Positions 1 to 6,379 of a stretch of 15,047 nucleotides of DNA are shown here, one piece after another. Position 1 is the first letter of the stretch, and each line of letters begins with the position of its first letter. Below the pieces are notes generated by a model, which saw nothing but the letters and a program-made list of their open reading frames with translations, was not told the DNA's origin and did no database searches. This DNA comes from Planctomycetaceae bacterium. GTDB lineage: Bacteria > Planctomycetota > Planctomycetia > Planctomycetales > Planctomycetaceae. The translations under genes were made by a program, and so were the position numbers. The stretch covers positions 5,175 through 20,221 of the forward strand of contig DLVV01000462.1 in assembly GCA_003445035.1 (NCBI GenBank). The letters are read 5' to 3'.

Positions 1-56
1 TCCGATTCGAAGCCTTCGTCCGGATCGTCGGATTCCAAGTAGTCAAACCGGCCCAA
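1..56 (-). other. Possible 5' end of a divergent gene (weak)
   Basis: A minus-strand reading frame runs off the left edge of the window and encodes an acidic stretch including FDYLESDDPDEGF. Its third codon positions are rich in G and C (about four in five), which is what coding DNA in this genome looks like, while the forward frames over the same bases are less biased. The only start codon after the upstream in-frame stop is a TTG at 56-54, with no clear ribosome binding site. The reading is therefore only suggestive; the bases could equally be plain intergenic DNA upstream of the PSD1-type gene. Confidence 0.15.
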
Positions 57-150
57 GGGGATCGTCGCCGGGTCGCAGACGGTGGCTCATGACCCGGTCC
101 GGATGGCGGGATCGTACAAGTCGATGCGGGCTATGGGTAGAATCTCAGGT

Positions 151-2415
151 ATGGTCATCCGCCCGATTCTTGCCGTGTTGCTGTTCGCCGGAGCGGTCGT
201 CTCGGCCGAACCCGGCGGTGAGAAGGCCCCGCACTGGTCCTACCGCCCCGTGCGGGTCGTGGCACCGCCGGAGGTGCCTCACCCCCTGCGGGTGACCAAC
301 CCGATCGACCGCTTCGTGCAGCATCGGCTGGCGACGTTGCGGATCGACCCGGCCCCGCTGGCTGACCGCTCGACGTTGATCCGTCGGGTGACGCTCGACT
401 TGACCGGGCTGTTGCCCGAGCCGGCGGAGGTGTCCCGCTTCCTGGCTGATCGCCGGCCGGGGGCCTGGGCACGCGTGGTTGATCGGTTGCTGGCGAGTCC
501 GCATTACGGCGAGCACTTCGCCCGCGAGTGGATGGACCTCACGCACTACGCCGACAGCGACGGTTACCTGACCGATCAGTTGCGACCGGTGGCCTGGCGA
601 TACCGCCAGTGGCTGGTCGAACAGCTCAACGCCGACACGCCCTTTGACGTGCTGACCCTGCGGCAACTGGCCGGCGACCTGTTGCCCGGCGCGACGCTCG
701 AGGACCGGCTCGGCACCGGGTTTCTTCGCCAGACGCTCAGCAATCGCGAGGGGGGGGCCGACCCCGAGGAGTTTCGGGTCAAGCAGATTGTTGACCGGAC
801 CGAGATGGTTGCAGCGACGTGGCTGGGACTGACAGTTGGATGTGCCCGGTGCCATGACCACAAGTACGACCGGGTGTCGCAGCGGGAGTTCTACGGGATG
901 TACGCGTTCCTGAACACCGCCGACGAGATCAATATCTATGCCCCTCTGGCCGGACAGGCCGTTTCGTTCGAAAAGGCCCTGGCCGAGTACCACCTCAGGC
1001 GGGACAAGTTGCTGAAGCCGCTGGCCGACGAATTGGTCCTGCTGCAGGCTCGCTGGGAGGCCCGGTTGCTCGAGGCTGCGGCCCGGCCCGGTCGCGACTT
1101 CCGCTGGGACCGGCGCTGGGAGGTGCTGGGGCTGGTCTGGGGCGGACAACTCGGTGAAGGGCAGCTGGAGGGCTGGGAGATCGTCAAGCGGGATCGGCAC
1201 CTGCGGACCCGTGACGAATCCGACCGGCTGCTGTTGTACTTCCTCTCGCACGGCGAACTGGTCGACCCGGCGAAGTTCAAGTCGCTGAAGCTGGGCGAAA
1301 TTCACAGCAAGCTTCTGGCGCTGCGGTCGAAAGTGCCGTGGCCAACTCGGGCACCGGTGATGCGGGAAGCGACGATTCCTCGCCAGGCATTCGTCCACCA
1401 GCGGGGAGACTTCCGGGCACGTGGCCCGGCGGTCGATGCGATTCCTCCGGCCGTTTTGCCTCCGCTGGCCGACGGCAACCTCCGTAACCGGCTCGGACTG
1501 GCCACCTGGCTGGTCTCCGGACGGCACCCGTTGACCTCGCGGGTTGTCGTCAATCGCATGTGGCAGCATTTCTTCGGCACCGGCCTGGTCCGCTCTTCGG
1601 ACGACTTCGGAGTCCGCGGCGAGCAGCCGTCTCATCCTCGGTTGCTCGACTGGCTGTCGGCCGAGTTTCGTGACCGCGGCTGGTCGATCAAGCGGATGCA
1701 TCGCCTGGTCGTCACCAGCACCACCTACTGCCAGTCATCTCGCCACCGTCCCGAGATCGAGACGAGGGATCCGGCCAATCGGCTCCTGGCGAGGCAGCGT
1801 CCGTTGAGGGTTTCGGCCGAGGTGATCCGCGACACGGCCCTGCAGGTTGCGGGCCTGTTGAGCCGACGTGTGGGCGGCGTCAGTGTCCGGCCGCCGCAGC
1901 CCGAGAGCGTGACCAGCGAGGCGTATGGGAACAGCTGGAAGACCGGCACCGGGTCCGACCGTTACCGTCGCGCGGTCTACACGTTCATCCAGCGGACGAC
2001 TCCCTTCGCCCAGGGCAAGACCTTCGACGCTCCCAGCCCGGGCAAGATCTGCACTCACCGTGAACGCTCCAACACGCCGTTGCAGGCCCTGACCCTGCTC
2101 AACGACCCGGTGTTCTTTGAATGCGCCCAGTCGCTGGCCGCCCGGACACTTGGGCCGAAATGGATCGACGACACCTCCCGCCTGCGGTTGCTGATGTGGC
2201 GGTGCCTGGGCCGCGAAGCCGACGCGGCCGAACTGGAACGGCTGAACGCCTTCCTGGTGGATCAGCGACAGGTCTTTTCGACCGGCGAGGCGGCCGAATC
2301 GGCCGGCCGGGTGGCCGGAGTCGCCGCGCGGCACACGGCACCCGACGAGGCGGCGGCGTGGGTCGTCACCTCCAGCGTTGTCATGAATCTCCACGAGTTC
2401 ATCACCCGTGACTGA
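151..2415 (+). CDS. Secreted DUF1549/DUF1553 (PSCyt2-PSD1) domain protein
   Basis: This gene encodes a 754-residue exported protein of the planctomycete PSCyt2/PSD1 family, whose biochemical role is not established. The start at 151 is chosen because it puts a signal peptide at the very N-terminus (MVIRPILAVLLFAGAVVSA, then E). In-frame starts at 133 (ATG) and 82 (GTG) would only add residues before it, and none of the three has a good ribosome binding site. A PSCyt2-like part covers roughly residues 45-260. It holds one c-type heme motif, CARCH at 231-235, followed by DHKYD. The PSD1-like part covers about 440-735 and includes NRMWQHFFGTGLV (468-480) and the downstream GEQPSHPRLLDWL segment. 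There is no PSCyt1 cytochrome domain and no LamG-like domain, so it is one of the shorter family forms. The next gene, a DUF1501 protein, overlaps its end by 8 nt, the usual partner arrangement. Family assignment is firm; substrate and function are unknown. Confidence 0.9.
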   Translation: MVIRPILAVLLFAGAVVSAEPGGEKAPHWSYRPVRVVAPPEVPHPLRVTNPIDRFVQHRLATLRIDPAPLADRSTLIRRVTLDLTGLLPEPAEVSRFLADRRPGAWARVVDRLLASPHYGEHFAREWMDLTHYADSDGYLTDQLRPVAWRYRQWLVEQLNADTPFDVLTLRQLAGDLLPGATLEDRLGTGFLRQTLSNREGGADPEEFRVKQIVDRTEMVAATWLGLTVGCARCHDHKYDRVSQREFYGMYAFLNTADEINIYAPLAGQAVSFEKALAEYHLRRDKLLKPLADELVLLQARWEARLLEAAARPGRDFRWDRRWEVLGLVWGGQLGEGQLEGWEIVKRDRHLRTRDESDRLLLYFLSHGELVDPAKFKSLKLGEIHSKLLALRSKVPWPTRAPVMREATIPRQAFVHQRGDFRARGPAVDAIPPAVLPPLADGNLRNRLGLATWLVSGRHPLTSRVVVNRMWQHFFGTGLVRSSDDFGVRGEQPSHPRLLDWLSAEFRDRGWSIKRMHRLVVTSTTYCQSSRHRPEIETRDPANRLLARQRPLRVSAEVIRDTALQVAGLLSRRVGGVSVRPPQPESVTSEAYGNSWKTGTGSDRYRRAVYTFIQRTTPFAQGKTFDAPSPGKICTHRERSNTPLQALTLLNDPVFFECAQSLAARTLGPKWIDDTSRLRLLMWRCLGREADAAELERLNAFLVDQRQVFSTGEAAESAGRVAGVAARHTAPDEAAAWVVTSSVVMNLHEFITRD

Positions 2416-3877
2416 AACCGTTTCTCACGAAACCGTCTCCCGATCGCTGGACCGCCGTCTGTTCCTGCAGCAGACCGCCGGCGGACTGGGCACCGTTGCA
2501 CTCGGGCACCTGATGTCACGTGATGGCCTCGGGGCCGGAACGTCTGGTGCAACCGGGGATCGCTCTCACTCGCTGGCCCCCCGTCAGCCGCATTTCCCCC
2601 CCCGGGCTCGCAACGTCATCTTCATCTTCATGGCGGGGGCTCCCAGCCAACTGGACCTCTTTGACCCCAAGCCCGAGATGCGTCGCCTGCACGGCCAGCC
2701 GGTGCCCGGTTCGTTTCTGGACGGGCTCGAGGATCCCCTGATCAAGGGCAGTGCCGTCGTCTTCGCCTCACCCCGGACGTTCCGCCGCTACGGGGAATCG
2801 GGGACCGAGTACTCCGATTATGTCAGCCATCTCGGCGGTGTTGCCGATCACGCCTGCATGGTCCGCAGCGTCTACACCGACGTGGCCAACCATCACCCGG
2901 CGCAGTTGATCATGAACTGCGGCACGAACCTGTGGGGGCATCCGTCGTTCGGATCGTGGGTCAACTGGGGGCTGGGCAATGCCGCCGACAACATGCCCGG
3001 CTTTGTCGTGTTGCTGTCCAATTCCGGACACGGCGTCGACGGTGGGGCGTCGTTGTGGTCCAACGGTTTCCTGCCGTCGATCTATCGGGGGACGACCTTC
3101 CGCAGCAGTGGAGACCCGATCCTGCACCTGACCAGCCCCGAGGGCGTGACCCGGAAAGCCCAGTCCGGCCGGCTCCGGGCCGTCGCCGACCTGAACCGGT
3201 TGCGGCAGGTGCGAACCGGGGACGCCGAGATCGCCGCACGGATGGCCAACTACCAGCTGGCCTACCGCATGCAGTCGGCCGGTCCCGAACTGCTGGACTT
3301 CTCGGGAGAATCCCAGGCCACCCACAGTCTCTACGGGCTCGATGCCGAGAAGACCCGCTGGTTCGGCACCAATTGCCTGCTGGCCAGGAGAATGGTCGAG
3401 CGGGGTGTCCGCTTTGTCCAGTTGTATCACTCGACCTGGGACGACCACTCCAACCTCAACGCCAACCTCAAGACCAACTGCGACATGACCGACCTGCCCG
3501 CGGCGGGGTTGATCACCGACCTGGCCCAGCGCGGGCTGCTCGAAGACACGCTGGTCGTCTGGGGCGGTGAGTTCGGGCGAACACCGATGCACGAGATCCG
3601 ACGGACATCGGGACCGGGCAGTGACGGCCGCGACCACCACCGCTTCGCATTCTCGATGCTGTTCTACGGTGGAGGCGTCCGTGGCGGAACGGTGATCGGG
3701 CAGACCGACGAGTTGGGTTATCACCCGACCGAAGACGCGATCCACGCTCACGACCTGCAGGCGACGATGCTGCACTGCCTGGGATTCGATCACGAGCTGC
3801 TGACCTACCGGCACCAGGGCCGTGACTTCCGGTTGACCGACGTCGGCGGCAACGTGATCGAAAAGATGCTGGCCTAG
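2408..3877 (+). CDS. Tat-exported DUF1501 family protein
   Basis: This encodes a 489-residue DUF1501 protein, a family related to the alkaline phosphatase/sulfatase fold whose substrate is unknown. Translation starts at a GTG inside the end of the PSD1-type gene (8-nt overlap), which suggests translational coupling; the next in-frame ATG, at residue 36, would remove the export signal. The N-terminus has a twin-arginine motif (LDRRLFLQQ, arginines 16-17) followed by a hydrophobic stretch, indicating folded export by the Tat system. Family motifs are NVIFIFMAGAPSQLDLFDP (69-87), WDDHSN (344-349), GGEFGRTP (386-393) and GRDHH (407-411). The aspartates and histidines in the last motifs are plausible metal ligands by analogy with the alkaline phosphatase fold. 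It most likely acts with the PSD1-type protein in the cell envelope, which is an inference from the recurrent pairing of these families in planctomycetes. Confidence 0.92.
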   Translation: MTETVSHETVSRSLDRRLFLQQTAGGLGTVALGHLMSRDGLGAGTSGATGDRSHSLAPRQPHFPPRARNVIFIFMAGAPSQLDLFDPKPEMRRLHGQPVPGSFLDGLEDPLIKGSAVVFASPRTFRRYGESGTEYSDYVSHLGGVADHACMVRSVYTDVANHHPAQLIMNCGTNLWGHPSFGSWVNWGLGNAADNMPGFVVLLSNSGHGVDGGASLWSNGFLPSIYRGTTFRSSGDPILHLTSPEGVTRKAQSGRLRAVADLNRLRQVRTGDAEIAARMANYQLAYRMQSAGPELLDFSGESQATHSLYGLDAEKTRWFGTNCLLARRMVERGVRFVQLYHSTWDDHSNLNANLKTNCDMTDLPAAGLITDLAQRGLLEDTLVVWGGEFGRTPMHEIRRTSGPGSDGRDHHRFAFSMLFYGGGVRGGTVIGQTDELGYHPTEDAIHAHDLQATMLHCLGFDHELLTYRHQGRDFRLTDVGGNVIEKMLA

Positions 3878-3881
3878 CCGG

Positions 3882-4640
3882 TCACATTCCCTTGCCGGTC
3901 CAGCCTCCGTCGACGACCAGGTCGATGCCGGTGACGTAACTCGAGGCCTTGCTGGCCAGGAACAGGCAGGGCCCCAGCAGTTCCTCGGGCCGGCCCCAGC
4001 GGCCCATCATCGTGTGCGAGGATCTCTCGGCCTGACGCTGGGGATCGTCGTAGCTGGCCCGGGTCATGTCGGTAAGAAAGTAGCCCGGGCAGATCGTGTT
4101 GATGCGGATGTTCCGCCCGGCGTAGTCGTTGGCCATGGCCTTGGAGAGGTGCCTGAGTCCCGCCTTGGCTGCCGAGTAGGAGGGGTTGCCCGGCATGGCC
4201 ACGATGCCGGCGATGCTGGCGACGTGGACGATCGAGCCGCCTCCGGTCTCGACCATCGCATCGGCGGCGGCCCGTGCCATGCGGAACGCACCGCTGAGAT
4301 TCACGTCGAGAGTGGTTTGCCAGGTGGCGTCGTCGTAGGGGGGGGCTCCCGGCAGGGTGATCGCGGCGTTGTTGACCAACACGTCGATCCGGCCGAAGGC
4401 CTCGACCGCGGCCCGGGTGATCTGCTGTCCCGACTCGGTGTCGGCCATGTCGGCTCGCACCGCGATGGCCCGGTCGGCGTCGTATCCGGCGGCCTGTTCG
4501 AGGAGGCTTTCGGAGCGAGCCGAGAGCACGACCCGGGCGCCGTTGGCGAGGAACCCTTCGGCAACGGCCCGGCCGATCCCCCGGCTGGCTCCGGTGACGA
4601 TCACGACCTTCTCGGACACATCAAACAGGTTGTCGGGCAT
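3882..4640 (-). CDS. Short-chain dehydrogenase/reductase, FabG/gluconate-dehydrogenase-like
   Basis: This is a 252-residue classical SDR, expected to be a cytoplasmic NAD(P)-dependent oxidoreductase. The nucleotide-binding motif TGASRGIG lies at 16-23 and NNAA at 90-93. The catalytic set is Asn114, Ser142, Tyr155 and Lys159 (YSAAK). The C-terminus (GIDLVVDGGW) is typical of the gluconate 5-dehydrogenase / 2-deoxygluconate dehydrogenase / FabG-like group, but the substrate cannot be read from the sequence. The start at 4640 gives the usual SDR N-terminus (MPDNLFDVSEKVVIVTG). An in-frame double ATG at 4682/4679 has a good AAGGAG 9 nt upstream and would add 14 residues. The gene is convergent with the DUF1501 gene, with 4 nt between the stop codons, and divergent from the cytochrome gene. 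It has no same-strand partner immediately next to it, so context adds little about its pathway. Confidence 0.9.
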   Translation of the reverse strand: MPDNLFDVSEKVVIVTGASRGIGRAVAEGFLANGARVVLSARSESLLEQAAGYDADRAIAVRADMADTESGQQITRAAVEAFGRIDVLVNNAAITLPGAPPYDDATWQTTLDVNLSGAFRMARAAADAMVETGGGSIVHVASIAGIVAMPGNPSYSAAKAGLRHLSKAMANDYAGRNIRINTICPGYFLTDMTRASYDDPQRQAERSSHTMMGRWGRPEELLGPCLFLASKASSYVTGIDLVVDGGWTGKGM

Positions 4641-4691
4641 GTGAGATTCGCAGGTGAAGATGGGATTCGAAGACGACATCATACGCCGAGG

Positions 4692-4697
4692 CTCCTT
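4692..4697 (-). promoter_or_regulatory. Ribosome binding site for the alternative SDR start at 4682
   Basis: On the minus strand AAGGAG lies 9 nt before the ATGATG at 4682-4677, in frame with the SDR at 3882-4640. Nothing comparable precedes the ATG at 4640. This is the reason to keep the longer start open, even though family alignment favours the shorter one. Confidence 0.4.
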
Positions 4698-4725
4698 GAC
4701 AGTCGAAGCGGACGGTCCGGATGAT
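4696..4725 (+). promoter_or_regulatory. Candidate sigma70-type promoter for the multiheme cytochrome gene
   Basis: A perfect -35 hexamer TTGACA (4696-4701) is followed after 18 nt by GATGAT (4720-4725), which matches the -10 consensus at four of six positions. Transcription would begin only about 10 nt before the ATG at 4741. The -35 box overlaps the minus-strand AAGGAG of the divergent SDR gene, so the two signals share bases. Evidence is consensus matching only. Confidence 0.3.
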
Positions 4726-4740
4726 GGACAGGTCCCGCCC

Positions 4741-5991
4741 ATGAAATCGCGAATCATTCCCGCCGTTGTTGTCGTGCTGGTCGCCGCCGTCGGCCTGGCC
4801 GGGTGGCGGGTGCGCGGTGTGCTGAAATCGGCGGAGACCTCGACGACGATCCTGTTCAACCAGGGGCTGGTTCCGGTCGTCACCGGTGCTCCCAGTGGTT
4901 GGACCAATGCCTGGTGCGGGTCGTGTCACAAGCAGGAATACGAGCAGTGGCAGGGGAGCCGTCACAACGTGGCCGCATCGACGCACAACTTTGAGGTCGA
5001 GTGTCTTGAACCCGGCAGCGGGCGGCAGCAGTACTGTCTGAATTGTCACGCGCCAAGGATTCCCGCCAACGGGCTGCCCACCTCCGAACCTCCCGGCCTG
5101 GACCAGGCGTATCAGCACCAGCCCGAGTGGCTGGCCGGCGGAGTCGATTGCCTGACCTGCCACGTTCGCGACGGTGTCGTCGTTGCCACGCGGGTCACCG
5201 ACAAGGGACTCGAAAAGCACGCCATGCGGGAGGATCCGGCACTCGGTCGAGCCGAGTTCTGTGCCGGGTGCCACCAGTTCGCCTTCAAGGATCTCGACCT
5301 GCCCGATCACTTCCACGGGGCACTGCAGCAGGCGAGCCTCGAGGAATTTCTCGAGTACCGCGCCGAGGGTGGGATCGAGACACGGTGCCACGACTGCCAT
5401 ATGCCCCGCGGCGGGCACAGGATGCCGGGAGGTTACGACGACAAGATGGTCAAGCAAGCCGTCGGCATGGACCTGGTCGCCGAGTGGATCGAGCCAGGCC
5501 GGGAGGCCGAGGTCACGGTGACGCTGCGGACCGGGCGGGTGGGGCACCGGGTGCCCGGAGGAGAGGAACTGAGGTTCCTGACGGTCAGGACCGAAGTGCT
5601 GGCTGCCGATGGGCAGACGGTCGGGACTCCTGAACCGGTCTCCGGAGGCGACGAGAACGACCAGAGTGAACGGGACGAGCTATCCGGTTGGCCGGTCATC
5701 GAGACGTTGAGGCGGCACATGGGGGATCGGGAGCACGGCCGCGATCCCCAGGCTCCGCCCGCACCTGACACCCGGCTTCGCCCGGGAGAAACCCGTCGGT
5801 ACTCGTATCGGGTCCATTTCGAATCCGGTGCCGCGTCCAAACCACTGACGGTTCGTGCCCGGCTCTGGTACCACCTGATGCACGACGGAAAGGCCAAGCT
5901 GTTTGGCCACCCACTTGATGACGTGCAACGCGTGGTTCGAGAGCAGGAGGTGAACCTGGATCCTCCTGGAGATTCGGCTACGGATCGGTGA
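4741..5991 (+). CDS. Membrane-anchored multiheme (five CxxCH) cytochrome c family protein
   Basis: This encodes a 416-residue c-type cytochrome, expected on the periplasmic side of the membrane as an electron carrier or redox enzyme. The start at 4741 puts an N-terminal membrane segment at residues 5-22 with only a short charged lead; the longer open frame from 4654 would run back over the divergent SDR gene. Five heme-binding motifs are visible: CGSCH (59-63), CLNCH (99-103), CLTCH (137-141), CAGCH (174-178) and CHDCH (216-220). Histidines at 75, 82, 160, 191/192 and 226 are candidate distal ligands. The spacing resembles cytochrome c554-like multiheme domains. Residues 250-405 have no CxxCH and look like a beta-rich domain beginning with GHRVPGG (268-274), similar to the GHxxPTG-type motif seen in other multiheme cytochromes. 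Its partner is not evident, because no quinol oxidase, reductase or heme-maturation gene lies nearby. The last 14 nt overlap the 3' end of the convergent small gene. Confidence 0.88.
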   Translation: MKSRIIPAVVVVLVAAVGLAGWRVRGVLKSAETSTTILFNQGLVPVVTGAPSGWTNAWCGSCHKQEYEQWQGSRHNVAASTHNFEVECLEPGSGRQQYCLNCHAPRIPANGLPTSEPPGLDQAYQHQPEWLAGGVDCLTCHVRDGVVVATRVTDKGLEKHAMREDPALGRAEFCAGCHQFAFKDLDLPDHFHGALQQASLEEFLEYRAEGGIETRCHDCHMPRGGHRMPGGYDDKMVKQAVGMDLVAEWIEPGREAEVTVTLRTGRVGHRVPGGEELRFLTVRTEVLAADGQTVGTPEPVSGGDENDQSERDELSGWPVIETLRRHMGDREHGRDPQAPPAPDTRLRPGETRRYSYRVHFESGAASKPLTVRARLWYHLMHDGKAKLFGHPLDDVQRVVREQEVNLDPPGDSATDR

Positions 5992-6163
5992 TCGTCTCGA
6001 TCAGTTCGTGGGTCCGCGGCATGTGGACCGTCGGTGGCATCCAGTGCCGACAGTGCTCCAGTCCCGATCGCTTCCACAGTGTGTCTTCGGACCACTCCGA
6101 ACGAATCCGCTCGCACTCGCGTCGTATTTCGGTTGGCGTCGGTGTGTATTGCTGGCGGGCCAT
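5978..6163 (-). CDS. Small hypothetical protein (61 aa)
   Basis: This is a 61-residue protein starting MARQQYTPTPTEIRRECER. The start at 6163 is preceded by GGAGGA with a 7-nt spacer, one of the best ribosome binding sites in the window, which strongly supports translation; a longer open frame from 6244 lacks this. The protein has a charged, probably helical N-terminal half (TPTEIRRECERIRSEW) and a proline-containing C-terminal part (HWMPPTVHMP). There is no signal peptide or membrane segment, so it should be cytoplasmic. It resembles, from memory, short planctomycete proteins with an EIRxxCxxIxxxWS core and a WxPP element; I cannot confirm that without a search. Its last 14 nt overlap the end of the cytochrome gene on the other strand. 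The upstream spacer is rich in inverted repeats, so regulation at the promoter or leader is likely. Function unknown. Confidence 0.72.
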   Translation of the reverse strand: MARQQYTPTPTEIRRECERIRSEWSEDTLWKRSGLEHCRHWMPPTVHMPRTHELIETITDP

Positions 6164-6170
6164 GATGTGT

Positions 6171-6176
6171 TCCTCC
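6171..6176 (-). promoter_or_regulatory. Strong ribosome binding site of the 61-aa gene
   Basis: GGAGGA on the minus strand lies 7 nt before the ATG at 6163. It decides the start of the small gene against the longer frame beginning at 6244. Confidence 0.75.
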
Positions 6177-6210
6177 GGCAGGTGATGAAGGGAAGAGTTG
6201 AAGGGAGAGA

Positions 6211-6229
6211 GGCCCGGTGGTTTCGGGCC
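6211..6229 (-). repeat. GC-rich leader hairpin upstream of the 61-aa gene
   Basis: Perfect 6-bp arms (minus strand GGCCCG and CGGGCC) enclose a 7-nt loop. On the minus strand the stem is followed by a pyrimidine-rich stretch (TCTCTCCC). It lies 48 nt before the small gene's ATG, so it could be a leader structure or a weak terminator of transcription coming from the amidohydrolase gene. There is no clean run of T, so terminator function is uncertain. Confidence 0.45.
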
Positions 6230-6285
6230 GTTGCCAGAGAACATGCAAGCAGCATGCCGAAACGATCAAATGACCTAACACACTG

Positions 6286-6316
6286 TCAACCAGCGATTTG
6301 CACCACACCTGGTTGA
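6286..6316 (-). repeat. Inverted repeat overlapping a TTGACA element
   Basis: Perfect 8-bp arms (minus strand TCAACCAG at 6316-6309 and CTGGTTGA at 6293-6286) are separated by 15 nt. The second arm overlaps TTGACA at 6289-6284 on the minus strand, a perfect -35 hexamer facing the 61-aa gene. No convincing -10 box follows at 16-18 nt, so the promoter is only a possibility. If it is real, the repeat could be an operator that a dimeric repressor or activator recognises. Confidence 0.4.
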
Positions 6317-6325
6317 GGCTGTTGG

Positions 6326-6342
6326 TGTCGCATTCCGCGACA
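6326..6342. repeat. Perfect hairpin TGTCGC-N5-GCGACA
   Basis: Perfect 6-bp arms with a 5-nt loop lie 38-54 nt beyond the stop codon of the amidohydrolase gene. No T-run follows on either strand, so it is not a canonical intrinsic terminator, although it could act as a 3'-end stabiliser or a protein-binding site. It sits 3 nt from the next palindrome. Confidence 0.45.
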
Positions 6343-6345
6343 GAT

Positions 6346-6360
6346 GTATCACTTTGATAC
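6346..6360. repeat. Palindrome GTATCA-N3-TGATAC
   Basis: A perfect 15-bp palindromic site with 6-bp half-sites and a 3-bp centre. The AT-containing half-sites stand out in this GC-rich sequence. The size and symmetry fit the binding site of a dimeric helix-turn-helix regulator. It lies just downstream of the amidohydrolase gene and about 57 nt upstream of the TTGACA that faces the small gene. Confidence 0.4.
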
Positions 6361-6379
6361 GCGCAGAACTTCCCGTGGT

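Noticed and set aside
145..1701. A 518-codon open frame on the minus strand opposite the PSD1-type gene
   Set aside because: It is antisense to a recognisable family protein; the product is Arg/Gln/Pro/Val-rich with no recognisable domain, as expected of a shadow frame.
4641..4907. Extension of the first SDR to a 341-residue protein starting at 4907
   Set aside because: The extra residues would be read antisense to the cytochrome's N-terminal coding region, including its membrane segment and first heme motif approach, and have no SDR counterpart. Only the shorter extension to 4682 remains possible.
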